A stretch of 54,344 nt of DNA, from contig JAJZVA010000005.1 in assembly GCA_021845905.1 (NCBI GenBank), forward strand, positions 100,861 through 155,204, given 5' to 3'. The first letter of the stretch is position 1. Each line of letters starts with the position of its first letter. This DNA comes from Pseudomonadota bacterium. Lineage in GTDB: Bacteria > Pseudomonadota > Alphaproteobacteria > Micavibrionales > UBA2020. Below the pieces are notes generated by a model. That model made no database searches. It was not told where the DNA came from and was given only the letters and a program-made list of their open reading frames with translations. The position numbers were made by a program, and so were the translations under genes. Below, piece after piece: positions 40,433 through 48,601 of the stretch.

Positions 40433-42639
40433 TGCCCGCCGCCGTCCTTCCCGCCATCATCAGCGGCGTCGCCGCGGGCTCGTGGTTCGCCGGCGGGTCG
40501 CTCGTCGTCGGATTTAGCTGGCTTTCGTTCGGCTCGTCGCTCGTCCTTTCCGGCCTCGGCAAGCTGGTGGGATCGGCGAAGAAATCCGGCGGCGCATCCG
40601 CAGGGCAGCAGGGCATCACGCAGACGATCCGGCAGGCGGCGGTTCCGCGCAAGCCGGTTTACGGCGAAATGCGGGTCGGTGGCGCGCTCGTTTTCTTCAA
40701 CGTGACGGGCAGCAACGAATATCTGCACATGATCGTCGCGCTTGCGCCGCATGAAGTCGCGGAAATAGGCGAAATCTGGCTGGACAACTATTCCATTCCG
40801 GCGGATTACCTCGATTCGTCCGGCAATGTGACGCAAGGCCTTTTTTCCGGCGTTTGCCGCATCAAAAAGCACCTCGGCGTCTCCGGACAGACGGCGGATA
40901 GCGATTTTGTGGCGGAAAACGCCAATGTCGATACGAATTTTCGCGGGCAGGGCATCGCTTATATCTATGTCCGCCTGAAATGGGATCAAAGCAAATGGCC
41001 GAACGGCCTGCCGAACATATCGGCATGGGTGCGCGGCAAAAAACTCTATGATCCGCGCACGACAAACACGGTCTTCAGCCAGAATATCGCGCTGATCGCC
41101 AACGATTACCTGCAAGATCCCACCTTCGGTTTCAACGCCTCTTCGGCGATGGTGGATCAGACGTTCCTCGCCGCCAGCGCGAATACCTGCGACGAATTCG
41201 TGACGACCAATGCCGTCGCGACCAACGTCAGCGCGATCGATGCGGCGACGGGCATCATCACGCTCGTCACGCCGACGATCGATACGGTGCAGGGCGTCAT
41301 TCTGAACTATATCCGCGGAGATCAGGTGCAGGTCACGACGACAGGAACGCTGCCGACCGGAATAGCGGCGGCGACGAACTATTACGTCATACCCTATCAG
41401 CGCGGCACGACGCCGCGCATCCAGCTTGCGGCGAGTTATGCCGACGCGCTGGCCGGAACGGCGATCACGATCTCCGACGCGGGCACCGGCACGCATACGG
41501 TCACCAAAAACGCCGAACCGCGCTATGACGGCGCGTATCTGGTCGATACGTCGCGGGCCATCGGCAGCAACATGACGGATATCCTGACCGGCATGGGCGG
41601 ACAGCTCGTCTTTACGGGCGGAAAATACCTCATTCAGGCGGCGGCATATCAGACGCCGACGGTCTATTTCGACGAAAACGACATCATCGGCGCGATGACG
41701 ATCAACACCAAGTTGAGCGCGCGCGAGCGGTTCAACAAGGTGCAGGGCACCTATATCAGCCCGGTATTCGACGGCCAGTCCGTCGACTATCCCGAAGTGA
41801 CGAACACGACCTACATCACGCAGGACGGCTACGAGATCCGCAGCAAGATAGACTATCCCATCACGCAGCGCCCCGGCACCTGCCAGCGGCTTTCGAAAAT
41901 CGCATTAGAGCGCATGCGGCAGGAAATATCATGGTCGGCGGATTTCAGCCTGACCGCGCTGCAGGTGCGCGTCGGCGATACGGCCTATTTTTCCAATGTC
42001 CGCATGGGCTGGACCGACAAGGTTTTCGAGATCGTGTCGTGGAAAATGGCCGTGCGGACGGATGCGAACGGCGTTGCCGTGCCGTATATCACGCTCGGCC
42101 TGCGGGAAACCGCCAGCGGCGTCTATAACTGGTCGAACGGAGAGGAAACGACGGTCAATCTCGCGCCGAACACGACTCTGCCCGATCCCTTCACCGTCGC
42201 CGCGCCGACGGGGCTGGCGGCGAACAGCGAAAAGGTGATGACGACGACAACGGGATCGTACGTCTACAAGATTCTCGTTTCGTGGAACGCCGTGGCGGAC
42301 CAGTTCGTCTCCAACGGCGGCAGGATCGAGATTTCTTACAAGAAGTCATCCGATTCGACATGGCGTCCGACCTATTACGTGCCGGGCGACACGACGTTCA
42401 CGGAAGTCACTCTGGCGGCGCAACTGAATACGGATTACGACATCCGCGTGCGCTCGGTGAACAGCTTCGGGATCCCGTCAAGCTGGTCGTCAATCCTCGG
42501 CTATATAGTCGGGTCGAGCGGCGGCGTCGGAACGACAAACGATTGGGGCGATTTCGTCAGCACGCCCGCGACAACGCAAGACTGGGGTGACTTCATCAGC
42601 ACGCCTTCAACAACACAAGACTGGGGTTACTACACATGA
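40432..42639 (+). CDS. Host specificity protein J-like tail tip protein
   Basis: 735 residues. The N-terminal transmembrane-like region, then IRQAAVPRKPVYGEMRVGGA and the tail-hub fold, then a fibronectin III-like domain (about 590-690), follow lambda J. The extreme C-terminus has three tandem copies of about 12 residues with the core TT-x-DWG (42535-42636). It contacts the receptor or carries the fibre encoded next. Confidence 0.82.
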   Translation: MPAAVLPAIISGVAAGSWFAGGSLVVGFSWLSFGSSLVLSGLGKLVGSAKKSGGASAGQQGITQTIRQAAVPRKPVYGEMRVGGALVFFNVTGSNEYLHMIVALAPHEVAEIGEIWLDNYSIPADYLDSSGNVTQGLFSGVCRIKKHLGVSGQTADSDFVAENANVDTNFRGQGIAYIYVRLKWDQSKWPNGLPNISAWVRGKKLYDPRTTNTVFSQNIALIANDYLQDPTFGFNASSAMVDQTFLAASANTCDEFVTTNAVATNVSAIDAATGIITLVTPTIDTVQGVILNYIRGDQVQVTTTGTLPTGIAAATNYYVIPYQRGTTPRIQLAASYADALAGTAITISDAGTGTHTVTKNAEPRYDGAYLVDTSRAIGSNMTDILTGMGGQLVFTGGKYLIQAAAYQTPTVYFDENDIIGAMTINTKLSARERFNKVQGTYISPVFDGQSVDYPEVTNTTYITQDGYEIRSKIDYPITQRPGTCQRLSKIALERMRQEISWSADFSLTALQVRVGDTAYFSNVRMGWTDKVFEIVSWKMAVRTDANGVAVPYITLGLRETASGVYNWSNGEETTVNLAPNTTLPDPFTVAAPTGLAANSEKVMTTTTGSYVYKILVSWNAVADQFVSNGGRIEISYKKSSDSTWRPTYYVPGDTTFTEVTLAAQLNTDYDIRVRSVNSFGIPSSWSSILGYIVGSSGGVGTTNDWGDFVSTPATTQDWGDFISTPSTTQDWGYYT

Positions 42640-43604
42640 CGGCAACACAAACGCAAATCCGCCGCGACAGCGACACGAACCTGACGGCGGCGACGCCCGC
42701 CTTGGGCGAGCTTGGCTACAACACGACGAAAAAGCGTATCCATGCCGGTGACGGCACGACGCCCGGAGGCATTATCCTGCCGAACGCGTTTGACATGCAA
42801 AACATGTCGTTCAATGCGGTGAACGATACGGGCGTGGCGGACGCGATCGCGCTTTCCATCGCGCCCGCGCCCGCGGCTTATTCGGCATATCAGACGTTCG
42901 TCTTCAAGGCGGCGGCGACGAACGCGACGACAACGCCGACCATCACGGTCAACAGCCTTGCGGCGGTCACCTGCAAGAAGGTGACGTCTTCCGGCGTCGC
43001 CGCGATGGCTGCGGGTGACATTCAGGCGGGCGCGATTTACCGCGCAGTCTATGACGGAACATATTTTCAGATCGAAAACATCGCCTCCGCGGGGGGTGCC
43101 GGAGGCGAAACGGTGCTGCTCGGCACAGCGACCGCCGCGTCCTCTGCAACGCTTGATTTCACCAGTTTAATTTCAAGTTCGTATGCAAAATATAGTTTTG
43201 TTTTTAAAGACATCGTTCTGCCGGGGACGGGATCTCCATCCCTCAATATTCTCTTGTCAAGCAACAATGGCTCAACATGGAGTGTGGGAATAGCTGCCTT
43301 AGGATATCTTCAAGTAAACTTACCTTCTGGGGCTACTCTTGGTGGCCGGACTTTAACTAGTTCAGGTATGGTAATCTGGTCAAAATATTCCGGCACAATG
43401 TGCGGCTATGGAGAATTAATAGTGGGATCCGCTGGACCTGCGCGCGGTGCGTTCCGAACTGGAGATTTTTACGGCGGGATTGCGTATGGGAACTACACTG
43501 ATCTTCAGACTAATGCTACCGGCGTGAATGCAGTTCGTTTTGCGGCGTCGGCAGGGACACTTAGCAGTGGAACTATATATATGTATGGAGTGAAAAACAC
43601 ATGA
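42636..43604 (+). CDS. Tail fibre / receptor-binding protein
   Basis: 322 residues. The N-terminus (IRRDSDTNLTAATPALGELG, then RIHAGDGTTPGG) is the short collar repeat seen in phage fibres. A beta-rich body follows. From about 43150 the sequence becomes clearly A+T-rich to the end, while the first half has the usual phage composition; this suggests exchange of the receptor-binding tip. It overlaps both neighbours by 4 bp. Confidence 0.78.
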   Translation: MTATQTQIRRDSDTNLTAATPALGELGYNTTKKRIHAGDGTTPGGIILPNAFDMQNMSFNAVNDTGVADAIALSIAPAPAAYSAYQTFVFKAAATNATTTPTITVNSLAAVTCKKVTSSGVAAMAAGDIQAGAIYRAVYDGTYFQIENIASAGGAGGETVLLGTATAASSATLDFTSLISSSYAKYSFVFKDIVLPGTGSPSLNILLSSNNGSTWSVGIAALGYLQVNLPSGATLGGRTLTSSGMVIWSKYSGTMCGYGELIVGSAGPARGAFRTGDFYGGIAYGNYTDLQTNATGVNAVRFAASAGTLSSGTIYMYGVKNT

Positions 43605-43900
43605 CCTTAAATAAAGTAGTTTGCACGCCCAAAGGTTCTGAAACTGTCGCCCTGACCGCACAAGAAGAAACGGCGTTCCTCGCACAGCAGGCAGAAGCGC
43701 AAAGCGCCGCCGCGACCGCCGCGCTCATCGCGCAAGCGCAAACGGCACTTGATAAATCAGACATCACCGTCCTGCGCTGCACGGAGAACGGCATCGCCGT
43801 ACCTGCGGATTGGGCGACATATCGCGCATCCTTGCGCACGATCGTCAAAAACGGAAGCGGCACGCTCCCCGTCGCGCCGGCGTATCCGGCGGGCACCTAA
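43601..43900 (+). CDS. Tail fibre assembly-like protein
   Basis: 99 residues. The C-terminal signature DKSDITVLRCTENGIAVPAD followed by W-x-x-YR and GTLPVAPAYPAGT is common in short proteins after fibre genes. The N-terminal half is an Ala/Gln-rich helix. Probably a fibre chaperone or accessory. Confidence 0.68.
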   Translation: MTLNKVVCTPKGSETVALTAQEETAFLAQQAEAQSAAATAALIAQAQTALDKSDITVLRCTENGIAVPADWATYRASLRTIVKNGSGTLPVAPAYPAGT

Positions 43901-43949
43901 GCGCCAACCATTAGGAAATTCCGAAGACTTCAAAAAAACAGGGTGAAAA

Positions 43950-44213
43950 ATGCCTGAATTGACTGACGATCAACTCGACCGGATGCTTGAACAGGCAGCC
44001 GAGCGCGGAGCGGAACTTGCCTTGAGAAAAGTCGGTCTCGGCGACGACAAGGCGATTACGGACGTGACGGAACTGCGCGAATGGATCAGGGCTTTCCGCC
44101 TTGTGAAATCCGAGGCGCTGCGCTCGTTCGTCAATATCTTCATCAAAATCATCATTCTCGGCGTGTTGATCGGCCTCGGTCTGGCGGCGGGCGTGAACCT
44201 GAAACATCTGTAA
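43950..44213 (+). CDS. DUF6127-like small membrane protein
   Basis: 87 residues: acidic helical N-terminus (LTDDQLDRMLEQAAERGAEL) and one C-terminal membrane helix (about 62-84). It precedes the endolysin, so a holin or antiholin function is possible but not shown. Confidence 0.62.
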   Translation: MPELTDDQLDRMLEQAAERGAELALRKVGLGDDKAITDVTELREWIRAFRLVKSEALRSFVNIFIKIIILGVLIGLGLAAGVNLKHL

Positions 44214-44222
44214 GGGGAAAAC

Positions 44223-44663
44223 ATGGATAACGAACTTCCGCGCGGCATTCGGCTCAATAATCCCGGCAATATCGATCGCACGGAGATCGCATGGCTGGGT
44301 GAATCGACGATGCAGGATGATCCGCGCTTTATACGCTTCAACGAGCCTGTTTTCGGCCTGCGCGCGCTGATGAAGATACTCTATAACTATCAGGAAAAGG
44401 ACGATATCGAGCATTTGCGCGGCATGATCAACCGCTGGGCGCCGCCGAACGAGAACCAGACAAACGCCTATCTCAACGACGTTTGCGCCCGCTGCTCGGC
44501 CAGCCCGGACGAGTCCTATGACGTCAGTAACAAATACAACCTGATGAACCTCGCCAAGGCGATCGTGCATCACGAAAACGGCGCGCCGCCGGCGGGGCGC
44601 GCGCCGGACTGGTATCCGCAGGATATCTACAATCAGGCTGCGGCAATGGTGCTGCTGCCCTAA
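44223..44663 (+). CDS. Endolysin (phage P5-like muralytic protein)
   Basis: 146 residues. PRGIRLNNPGNIDR at the N-terminus and NRWAPPNENQTNAYLNDVCA are typical of the P5-like lytic protein family found in phage lysis cassettes. There is no signal peptide, so release by a holin is expected. Predicted to cut host peptidoglycan; bond specificity unknown. Confidence 0.78.
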   Translation: MDNELPRGIRLNNPGNIDRTEIAWLGESTMQDDPRFIRFNEPVFGLRALMKILYNYQEKDDIEHLRGMINRWAPPNENQTNAYLNDVCARCSASPDESYDVSNKYNLMNLAKAIVHHENGAPPAGRAPDWYPQDIYNQAAAMVLLP

Positions 44664-44682
44664 CCAACGGAAAGGAAAAACC

Positions 44683-44925
44683 ATGAATCCGTTCGAGGAA
44701 CTGAAAGCGGCCTGCACGCGGGCCGAGGAAAAGCTGAAACTTGAAAAAGACGCGCTGATCAGGGAATTTCATGCCCTTGTCCTGCGCATCGAGGGCAAGG
44801 CAGAGAACGACGTCGAAGGCGCGAAGGCGCATGTCGCCGAACTGGCCAACATCGCGGCGCAGGACGTGGCCGATGCGGGGCACAACGTCGGCGACGTCGC
44901 CGAGGACGCGGCGGCGAAAATCTGA
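44683..44925 (+). CDS. Small helical lysis-cassette protein
   Basis: 80 residues with GGAAAG before the ATG. A long charged amphipathic helix (EELKAACTRAEEKLKLEKDA), Ala-rich C-terminus, no membrane segment. Not recognised. Its stop overlaps the next start (TGATG). Confidence 0.55.
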   Translation: MNPFEELKAACTRAEEKLKLEKDALIREFHALVLRIEGKAENDVEGAKAHVAELANIAAQDVADAGHNVGDVAEDAAAKI

Positions 44926-45176
44926 TGCACCGGCAGGGCGGAAAACACGAATTGAGATATCTGCGCATCGTCGCGGTTTTTTTCGCTTTTTGGGGTTTTC
45001 TCGCCCTGCCGCTCGTGCTTTTGCACTACTGCGTTTTTTACAAGGCCCCTGTCGATCTCTGCATAAAAATCCTGACGGTCGTCGACGGGCCCGCGCTGAT
45101 GTTCATCCTCGGCTGGCTGTTCGCGGAACATAGAAGCAATATTGCCACAATTCAAAACGGAGCAACGCAAGAATGA
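44925..45176 (+). CDS. Holin candidate
   Basis: 83 residues with two membrane helices (about 12-34 and 45-64), a short basic N-terminus and a polar tail. Size, topology and place between endolysin and spanins fit a class II holin. It overlaps the spanin gene by 4 bp. Confidence 0.62.
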   Translation: MHRQGGKHELRYLRIVAVFFAFWGFLALPLVLLHYCVFYKAPVDLCIKILTVVDGPALMFILGWLFAEHRSNIATIQNGATQE

Positions 45177-45403
45177 CCGGATTCAGATTATACGCCATGA
45201 TCGGCCTGATTATTGCGGGCGTTTCCGGCGTGGTGGCCTATACCGCCTGGCAGCGGCATGACGCCGTCGCCGCCAGCAACTTCAAGGCCGTCGTCAAAAA
45301 AGACATCCAGGTCGATAAAGTGGAGAAAAAGAACGATGAAATCCGCAATGCTGTCCATGATGATGCTGATCTCGTTAAGCGCCTGCGCGCCGGCGTGTGG
45401 TAA
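45173..45403 (+). CDS. Inner-membrane spanin (Rz-like)
   Basis: 76 residues. A single N-terminal membrane helix (about 6-25) is followed by a charged periplasmic coiled coil (IQVDKVEKKNDEIRN). The outer-membrane partner starts inside this gene in another frame. Together they fuse inner and outer membranes at the last step of lysis. Confidence 0.72.
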   Translation: MTGFRLYAMIGLIIAGVSGVVAYTAWQRHDAVAASNFKAVVKKDIQVDKVEKKNDEIRNAVHDDADLVKRLRAGVW

Positions 45404-45587
45404 CCTCACCGCCGCCGACATTAAAAGCCTCGCGCCCGACGTGCCGAAAGTCTCGCGCGCCGTGCAGGCGACCGCAGCGGACGAGGTGCAAAGCGGGAAA
45501 TGCCCGGCACTATCGAACCTCGCCAGCGTCTGCGAAGTGACGCGCGACGAGGCCCGCAACGAACGCGGAGAATCCGTCCCGAAATGA
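45336..45587 (+). CDS. Outer-membrane spanin lipoprotein (Rz1-like)
   Basis: 83 residues from ATG 45336, in the +1 frame relative to Rz and overlapping it by 68 bp. The signal peptide ends with lipobox LSAC (Cys about 17). The mature part is short and Ala/Ser-rich. The overlap arrangement is the Rz/Rz1 signature. Confidence 0.72.
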   Translation: MKSAMLSMMMLISLSACAPACGNLTAADIKSLAPDVPKVSRAVQATAADEVQSGKCPALSNLASVCEVTRDEARNERGESVPK

Positions 45588-45943
45588 AGGAAGCGACATT
45601 CGGCGAAAAGGCGGCGGATTTCATCGTCGACAAAATCGGCACATGGGCGTTCGTCCTTTGGCAGCTGACGGCTTATGCCTTGTGGATCGCTTTCAACGTA
45701 TCCGCCTATTTTCACCATTACGACCCTTATCCGTTCATCCTGCTCAACCTCGCGCTGTCTTTTCAGGCCGCGCTGGCGACGTCCTTCGTCCTGATCAGCT
45801 AGAAACGGCAGGCCGAGCGCGATCGGGAAAAGCTGGACCGGATGATCGCAATGGAAGAACGGATCCTGCAAAAATTCTCTGAAATGGGGATTACGCTCGC
45901 CGATATCAAGGAAATGGTCAACGACATCGCGGAATATCTGTAG
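45584..45943 (+). pseudogene. DUF1003 membrane protein interrupted by an amber codon
   Basis: From ATG 45584 the reading frame gives a DUF1003-type protein (IGTWAFVLWQLTAYALWIAF, DPYPFILLNLALSFQAALAT), then TAG at 45800-45802. The same frame stays open for 46 more codons (KRQAERDREKLDRM ... DIAEYL) to TAG at 45941. DUF1003 members usually have a Gln at this position (S-Q-N-R-Q), so one CAG-to-TAG change explains it. It may be a recent knock-out, be suppressed by a tRNA, or give a working truncated protein with two membrane helices. Confidence 0.75.
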
Positions 45944-45952
45944 GGGGACATC

Positions 45953-46561
45953 ATGAACGTGAAGTGCTTTCTTATCGAGGAAACTGGCGAAATAAAGAGA
46001 TATTTGCGCAGATACGCAAAGGGTCCGTGTCCAAACATGCCGGGCAACGGCGGATATCATGACATGATGGTGGATTTTGATATCATCCCCAAAGATCATG
46101 ACAGAGAAGACGCTGCCCTGCCGGAAAACGATCAACGGTGGCCTTCGCATTGCGCTTGCGGGTATGAATTCGCAAAATCAGACAAATGGCAACTGTTTAC
46201 GCAGCGGTTATATGCCAGAAAAGATACTGGAGAGGTCATGACACTGCGCGATGCGCCGGTCGGGGCGATGTGGAATGCGGACTGGTATCCCGATGTCTGG
46301 AAGGGCAAGGACGGCATGTCGCTCATGGTGAGATGTCCGGACGGTCATGATTGGTGCATCGATGCCCGCGCGTCAAACTGCGGATTGCCAAAGGACAACG
46401 ATCATCGCTGCTGGATCAGACATGGTGTTGCGCCGAATATAACGGTCAATAAGGCCTGTCCGGGAGATAATGCCGACAGAACATGCAATGCCGGTTCCGG
46501 AAGCATCCAGACGGGCAAATGGCATGGTTTTTTAAGGAACGGAGAATTCGTCCGCTGTTGA
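45953..46561 (+). CDS. Cys-rich phage protein near the right end, unknown
   Basis: 202 residues with GGGGGA before ATG 45953. About twelve cysteines and many Trp/Asp (CACGYEF, MVRCPDGHDWCID, CGLPKDNDHRCW) suggest zinc binding. It is encoded after the lysis cassette on its own, a place where lysogenic-conversion genes are common. No family recognised. Confidence 0.68.
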   Translation: MNVKCFLIEETGEIKRYLRRYAKGPCPNMPGNGGYHDMMVDFDIIPKDHDREDAALPENDQRWPSHCACGYEFAKSDKWQLFTQRLYARKDTGEVMTLRDAPVGAMWNADWYPDVWKGKDGMSLMVRCPDGHDWCIDARASNCGLPKDNDHRCWIRHGVAPNITVNKACPGDNADRTCNAGSGSIQTGKWHGFLRNGEFVRC

Positions 46562-46586
46562 TCGATAACTGTAATGGTGTAGCAGG

Positions 46587-46781
46587 ATGAACGACAACAT
46601 CACGGAATTCCCGAAAAAGCAGCCCGTCAAAAGAGAACCGCTGGGCGTCAAGGAAATCGAGTGTATCGGCTTCCTGAATACCCACGACCGCGAAATCTGG
46701 ATCGATGACCCCGTCTCGATCGCCAAGATTTGCGCCTTCATCGTGCGGGAAAAAATCACCCTCAAAGAAGAACTGCCCTAA
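46587..46781 (+). CDS. Small phage protein near attR, unknown
   Basis: 64 residues (MNDNITEFPKKQPVKREPLG ... EKITLKEELP). Helical and charged. It is the last likely gene of the prophage. The following 187 bp up to attR hold the right arm repeat and an A+T-rich stretch but no gene I can support. Confidence 0.52.
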   Translation: MNDNITEFPKKQPVKREPLGVKEIECIGFLNTHDREIWIDDPVSIAKICAFIVREKITLKEELP

Positions 46782-46866
46782 AATCCACCCTTTGCCGCCA
46801 GCGGCGCGAGAACGCGCCCTGCGGTCAAATTTCGGCGTTTATGGGGGTGCGTTATTTAAAACTGTT

Positions 46867-46887
46867 TGGCGGCGGTTATGGCGCGGT
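46867..46887. repeat. Candidate integrase arm-type site, right copy
   Basis: 20 of 21 bases identical to 13757-13777, same orientation, ending 81 bp before the attR core. See left copy. Confidence 0.45.
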
Positions 46888-46968
46888 AAAAACCGCGTTT
46901 TCTCGCTTTGTTCCGGTATTTTTCGAAGAAAAAATATATAAAAATCAGTTATTTAGCTTTAGATCATT

Positions 46969-47009
46969 CCCTTACCAAGGGTGTGCTCTACCACTGAGCT
47001 ACAACAGCG
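46969..47009. repeat. attR core and orphan 5' half of tRNA-Thr
   Basis: The second 41-bp copy of the attachment core. It represents tRNA-Thr positions 1-40 with no 3' half; phage sequence follows on the tRNA 3' side. Confidence 0.95.
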
Positions 47010-47033
47010 CTGGCATAATGCCGACCGCCGTCA

Positions 47034-47062
47034 TGGATAGAGTAAGGCCTTTTCGTTGTCAA
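47034..47062 (-). promoter_or_regulatory. Native tRNA-Thr promoter, now orphaned at attR
   Basis: On the minus strand a perfect TTGACA (47057-47062), 17 bp, TATCCA (47034-47039). The start would lie near 47027, about 19 nt ahead of the tRNA 5' end. It now drives only a tRNA 5' half and then antisense into the prophage right end. Confidence 0.68.
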
Positions 47063-47162
47063 CAGGATTGCCAGAACCATCACGCGATAGTTTCAAAAAA
47101 CTATTGACGCCCACCCTGCGGGCATTTCATATTTATACATTATCTATCAAATAGATAGCCTG

Positions 47163-47987
47163 ATGATGGCGAAAGGGGATGGCGTGACGTCTTTTTCTGT
47201 CGATTTCATGAGCGATCTCCATGCCGACTTACATGACAGTCCCCTTGATTATGCCGCGCTGAAAAAGAACGATATTGCCGTCGTGGCGGGCGATGTGGCG
47301 TCCGACCCCGCGACATGCCTCGCCGAACTCAAGAAAATCGCCGCCGTTTATGAAACCGTCCTTTTTGTCGATGGCAATCATGAGTTCCGAAGCGGAAAGA
47401 AAGGATTCAGGTACAATTTTGACTTTGCCGCCGTCGAGGAGACGTTGCGCGAGGGGATTGAGCAGATGCCGAACGTGGTTTATCTGCGCGACAAGCCTTT
47501 CGTCAAGGACGGCGTCGCGATTATCGGTCGCAACGGGCACTGGGATTACAGGATCCTGAAGGGCTATCCGTGGCGGCAGGCAGTGAGGGAAGGACTTGGC
47601 CTTTTGGGAGCGGATTTCAACAAGGCCGCCTCGTTCTCGAAGATGGCGCGGCGTGATTATTACGCCTTGCGCGACCATATCCTGCAGTTTAACGGCGACC
47701 CCTCCATCCATACCATCGTCGTGGTCACGCACACCGTGCCGCGTGCAGAGCTTATTGATTTCAAAGCGGATTCCCGTAAGGCCAAGCATGCGCAGAAGGG
47801 CTCGTGGCTGATGCGCAATTTGTTGCGCCATGATATGGGCAAGAAAGTCAAATTCTGGCTGTTCGGGCACCAGCATGCCGCAAAAACCCAACAGATAGAC
47901 GGCGTTCTTTACCACGAAAACCCGCGCGGCCATGATGTGCAGGCTGCCAGGACATACCGTCCATCGGTACTGAAATTTGGCACATAA
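47163..47987 (+). CDS. Metallophosphoesterase (calcineurin-like)
   Basis: 274 residues (ATG 47163 or 47166). The motif set is complete: DLHADLHD (metal ligands), VVAGDVASD, VDGNHE, VVTHTVP and GHQHAAKTQ. Substrate unknown; phosphodiester or nucleotide hydrolysis is expected. A 5-5-5 palindrome (CTATC ... GATAG, 47144-47158) sits just before the start and may affect translation. It is divergent from the orphan tRNA promoter. Confidence 0.85.
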   Translation: MMAKGDGVTSFSVDFMSDLHADLHDSPLDYAALKKNDIAVVAGDVASDPATCLAELKKIAAVYETVLFVDGNHEFRSGKKGFRYNFDFAAVEETLREGIEQMPNVVYLRDKPFVKDGVAIIGRNGHWDYRILKGYPWRQAVREGLGLLGADFNKAASFSKMARRDYYALRDHILQFNGDPSIHTIVVVTHTVPRAELIDFKADSRKAKHAQKGSWLMRNLLRHDMGKKVKFWLFGHQHAAKTQQIDGVLYHENPRGHDVQAARTYRPSVLKFGT

Positions 47988-48063
47988 AAAACATATGGTT
48001 ATAGCATTTTCGGGTTTGCTTACTGTAGCTTATCGGAAAAATTCCTATTTATGTGATTTTTTC

Positions 48064-48092
48064 TTGACATAATATTTACAACCTATTATCTT
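48064..48092 (+). promoter_or_regulatory. Promoter for the small lipoprotein gene
   Basis: TTGACA (48064-48069), 17 bp, TATCTT (48087-48092), about 52 bp before the ATG at 48144. The surrounding region is A+T-rich. Confidence 0.55.
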
Positions 48093-48143
48093 TAAAAACA
48101 CAATAAAGAGAACGGATAAACGCGGACAAAAAGAAGACATCAT

Positions 48144-48419
48144 ATGCGTTCATTAAAGAAATTGACTCCGATTTTTCTGGCAGCGGCTTTGGTCGGATGT
48201 CATAGCCAAACGTCTGCACCGCCAGCCAATGCGCATCATGCATCGAGTTCCGTAGATCGGGGAAGCAAAACGTCCATTGCCGGAAGCAGCAAACCCGGTT
48301 CTTCTGTGGATCGGAAAAGCGGCACTGGAGGTCTTTGCATGCCTTGTGTCGGCCCTCATCTTAACCTCATGAACGGAAAGATATCTTTCATCAGTATGGG
48401 GCCGGGTATCAATTTTTAA
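48144..48419 (+). CDS. Small lipoprotein, unknown
   Basis: 91 residues. The signal peptide ends in lipobox LVGC (Cys19). The mature part is Ser/Gly-rich and has an SSVDR motif twice (SSVDRGSKTS, SSVDRKSGTG), then a CMPC motif and a GPHLNLMNGK segment. No family recognised. It has its own promoter and stands alone between the metallophosphoesterase and the peroxiredoxin. Confidence 0.65.
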   Translation: MRSLKKLTPIFLAAALVGCHSQTSAPPANAHHASSSVDRGSKTSIAGSSKPGSSVDRKSGTGGLCMPCVGPHLNLMNGKISFISMGPGINF

Positions 48420-48535
48420 CGGCATCGTGCGGCTGAACCCTGATCTCAAGCAAGCCCCGCTTGCGGTCGAACCCGCTTTTTTATGCCTACTCGTTCGCAC
48501 TGATCGTTCTTAAGGCCTATATCTGTTGACAAACA

Positions 48536-48564
48536 TCGGGCTGCGGCGCATTTTATCGCTGGTC
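48536..48564 (+). promoter_or_regulatory. Candidate promoter for the peroxiredoxin gene
   Basis: TTGACA (48536-48541), 17 bp, CATTTT (48559-48564), 38 bp before the start. The -35 is perfect; the -10 matches only in part. Confidence 0.42.
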
Positions 48565-48601
48565 CTAATTCAAAACTTTAACAGCAGAAAGGGTATTCGC
48601 A

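Larger units (their letters stand above)
13654..47009. mobile_element. Complete siphovirus-type prophage, about 33.4 kb
   Basis: It is bounded by a 41-bp direct repeat within tRNA-Thr, with a tyrosine integrase directly next to attL. Modules run in order: integration and early replication genes (leftward), immunity switch, DNA methyltransferases, terminase, portal, capsid, tail, fibre, lysis. All structural and lysis functions expected of a lambda-like siphovirus are present, and only one gene (DUF1003) is visibly interrupted, so the element may still be inducible. Confidence 0.95.

Noticed and set aside
45800-45802. Phage-wide recoding of TAG to Gln
   Set aside because: TAG is used as the natural stop in other prophage genes (33940-33942, 45941-45943, the gene at 19333-19521), so the amber is local.
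46705-46941. ORFs at the prophage right end overlapping the 64-residue gene
   Set aside because: No ribosome-binding site, Arg/Pro-rich shadow composition, and they run through the arm repeat.
48430-48490. Terminator after the small lipoprotein gene
   Set aside because: A GCAAGC/GCTTGC hairpin exists, but the T-run begins only well downstream, so I could not support it.
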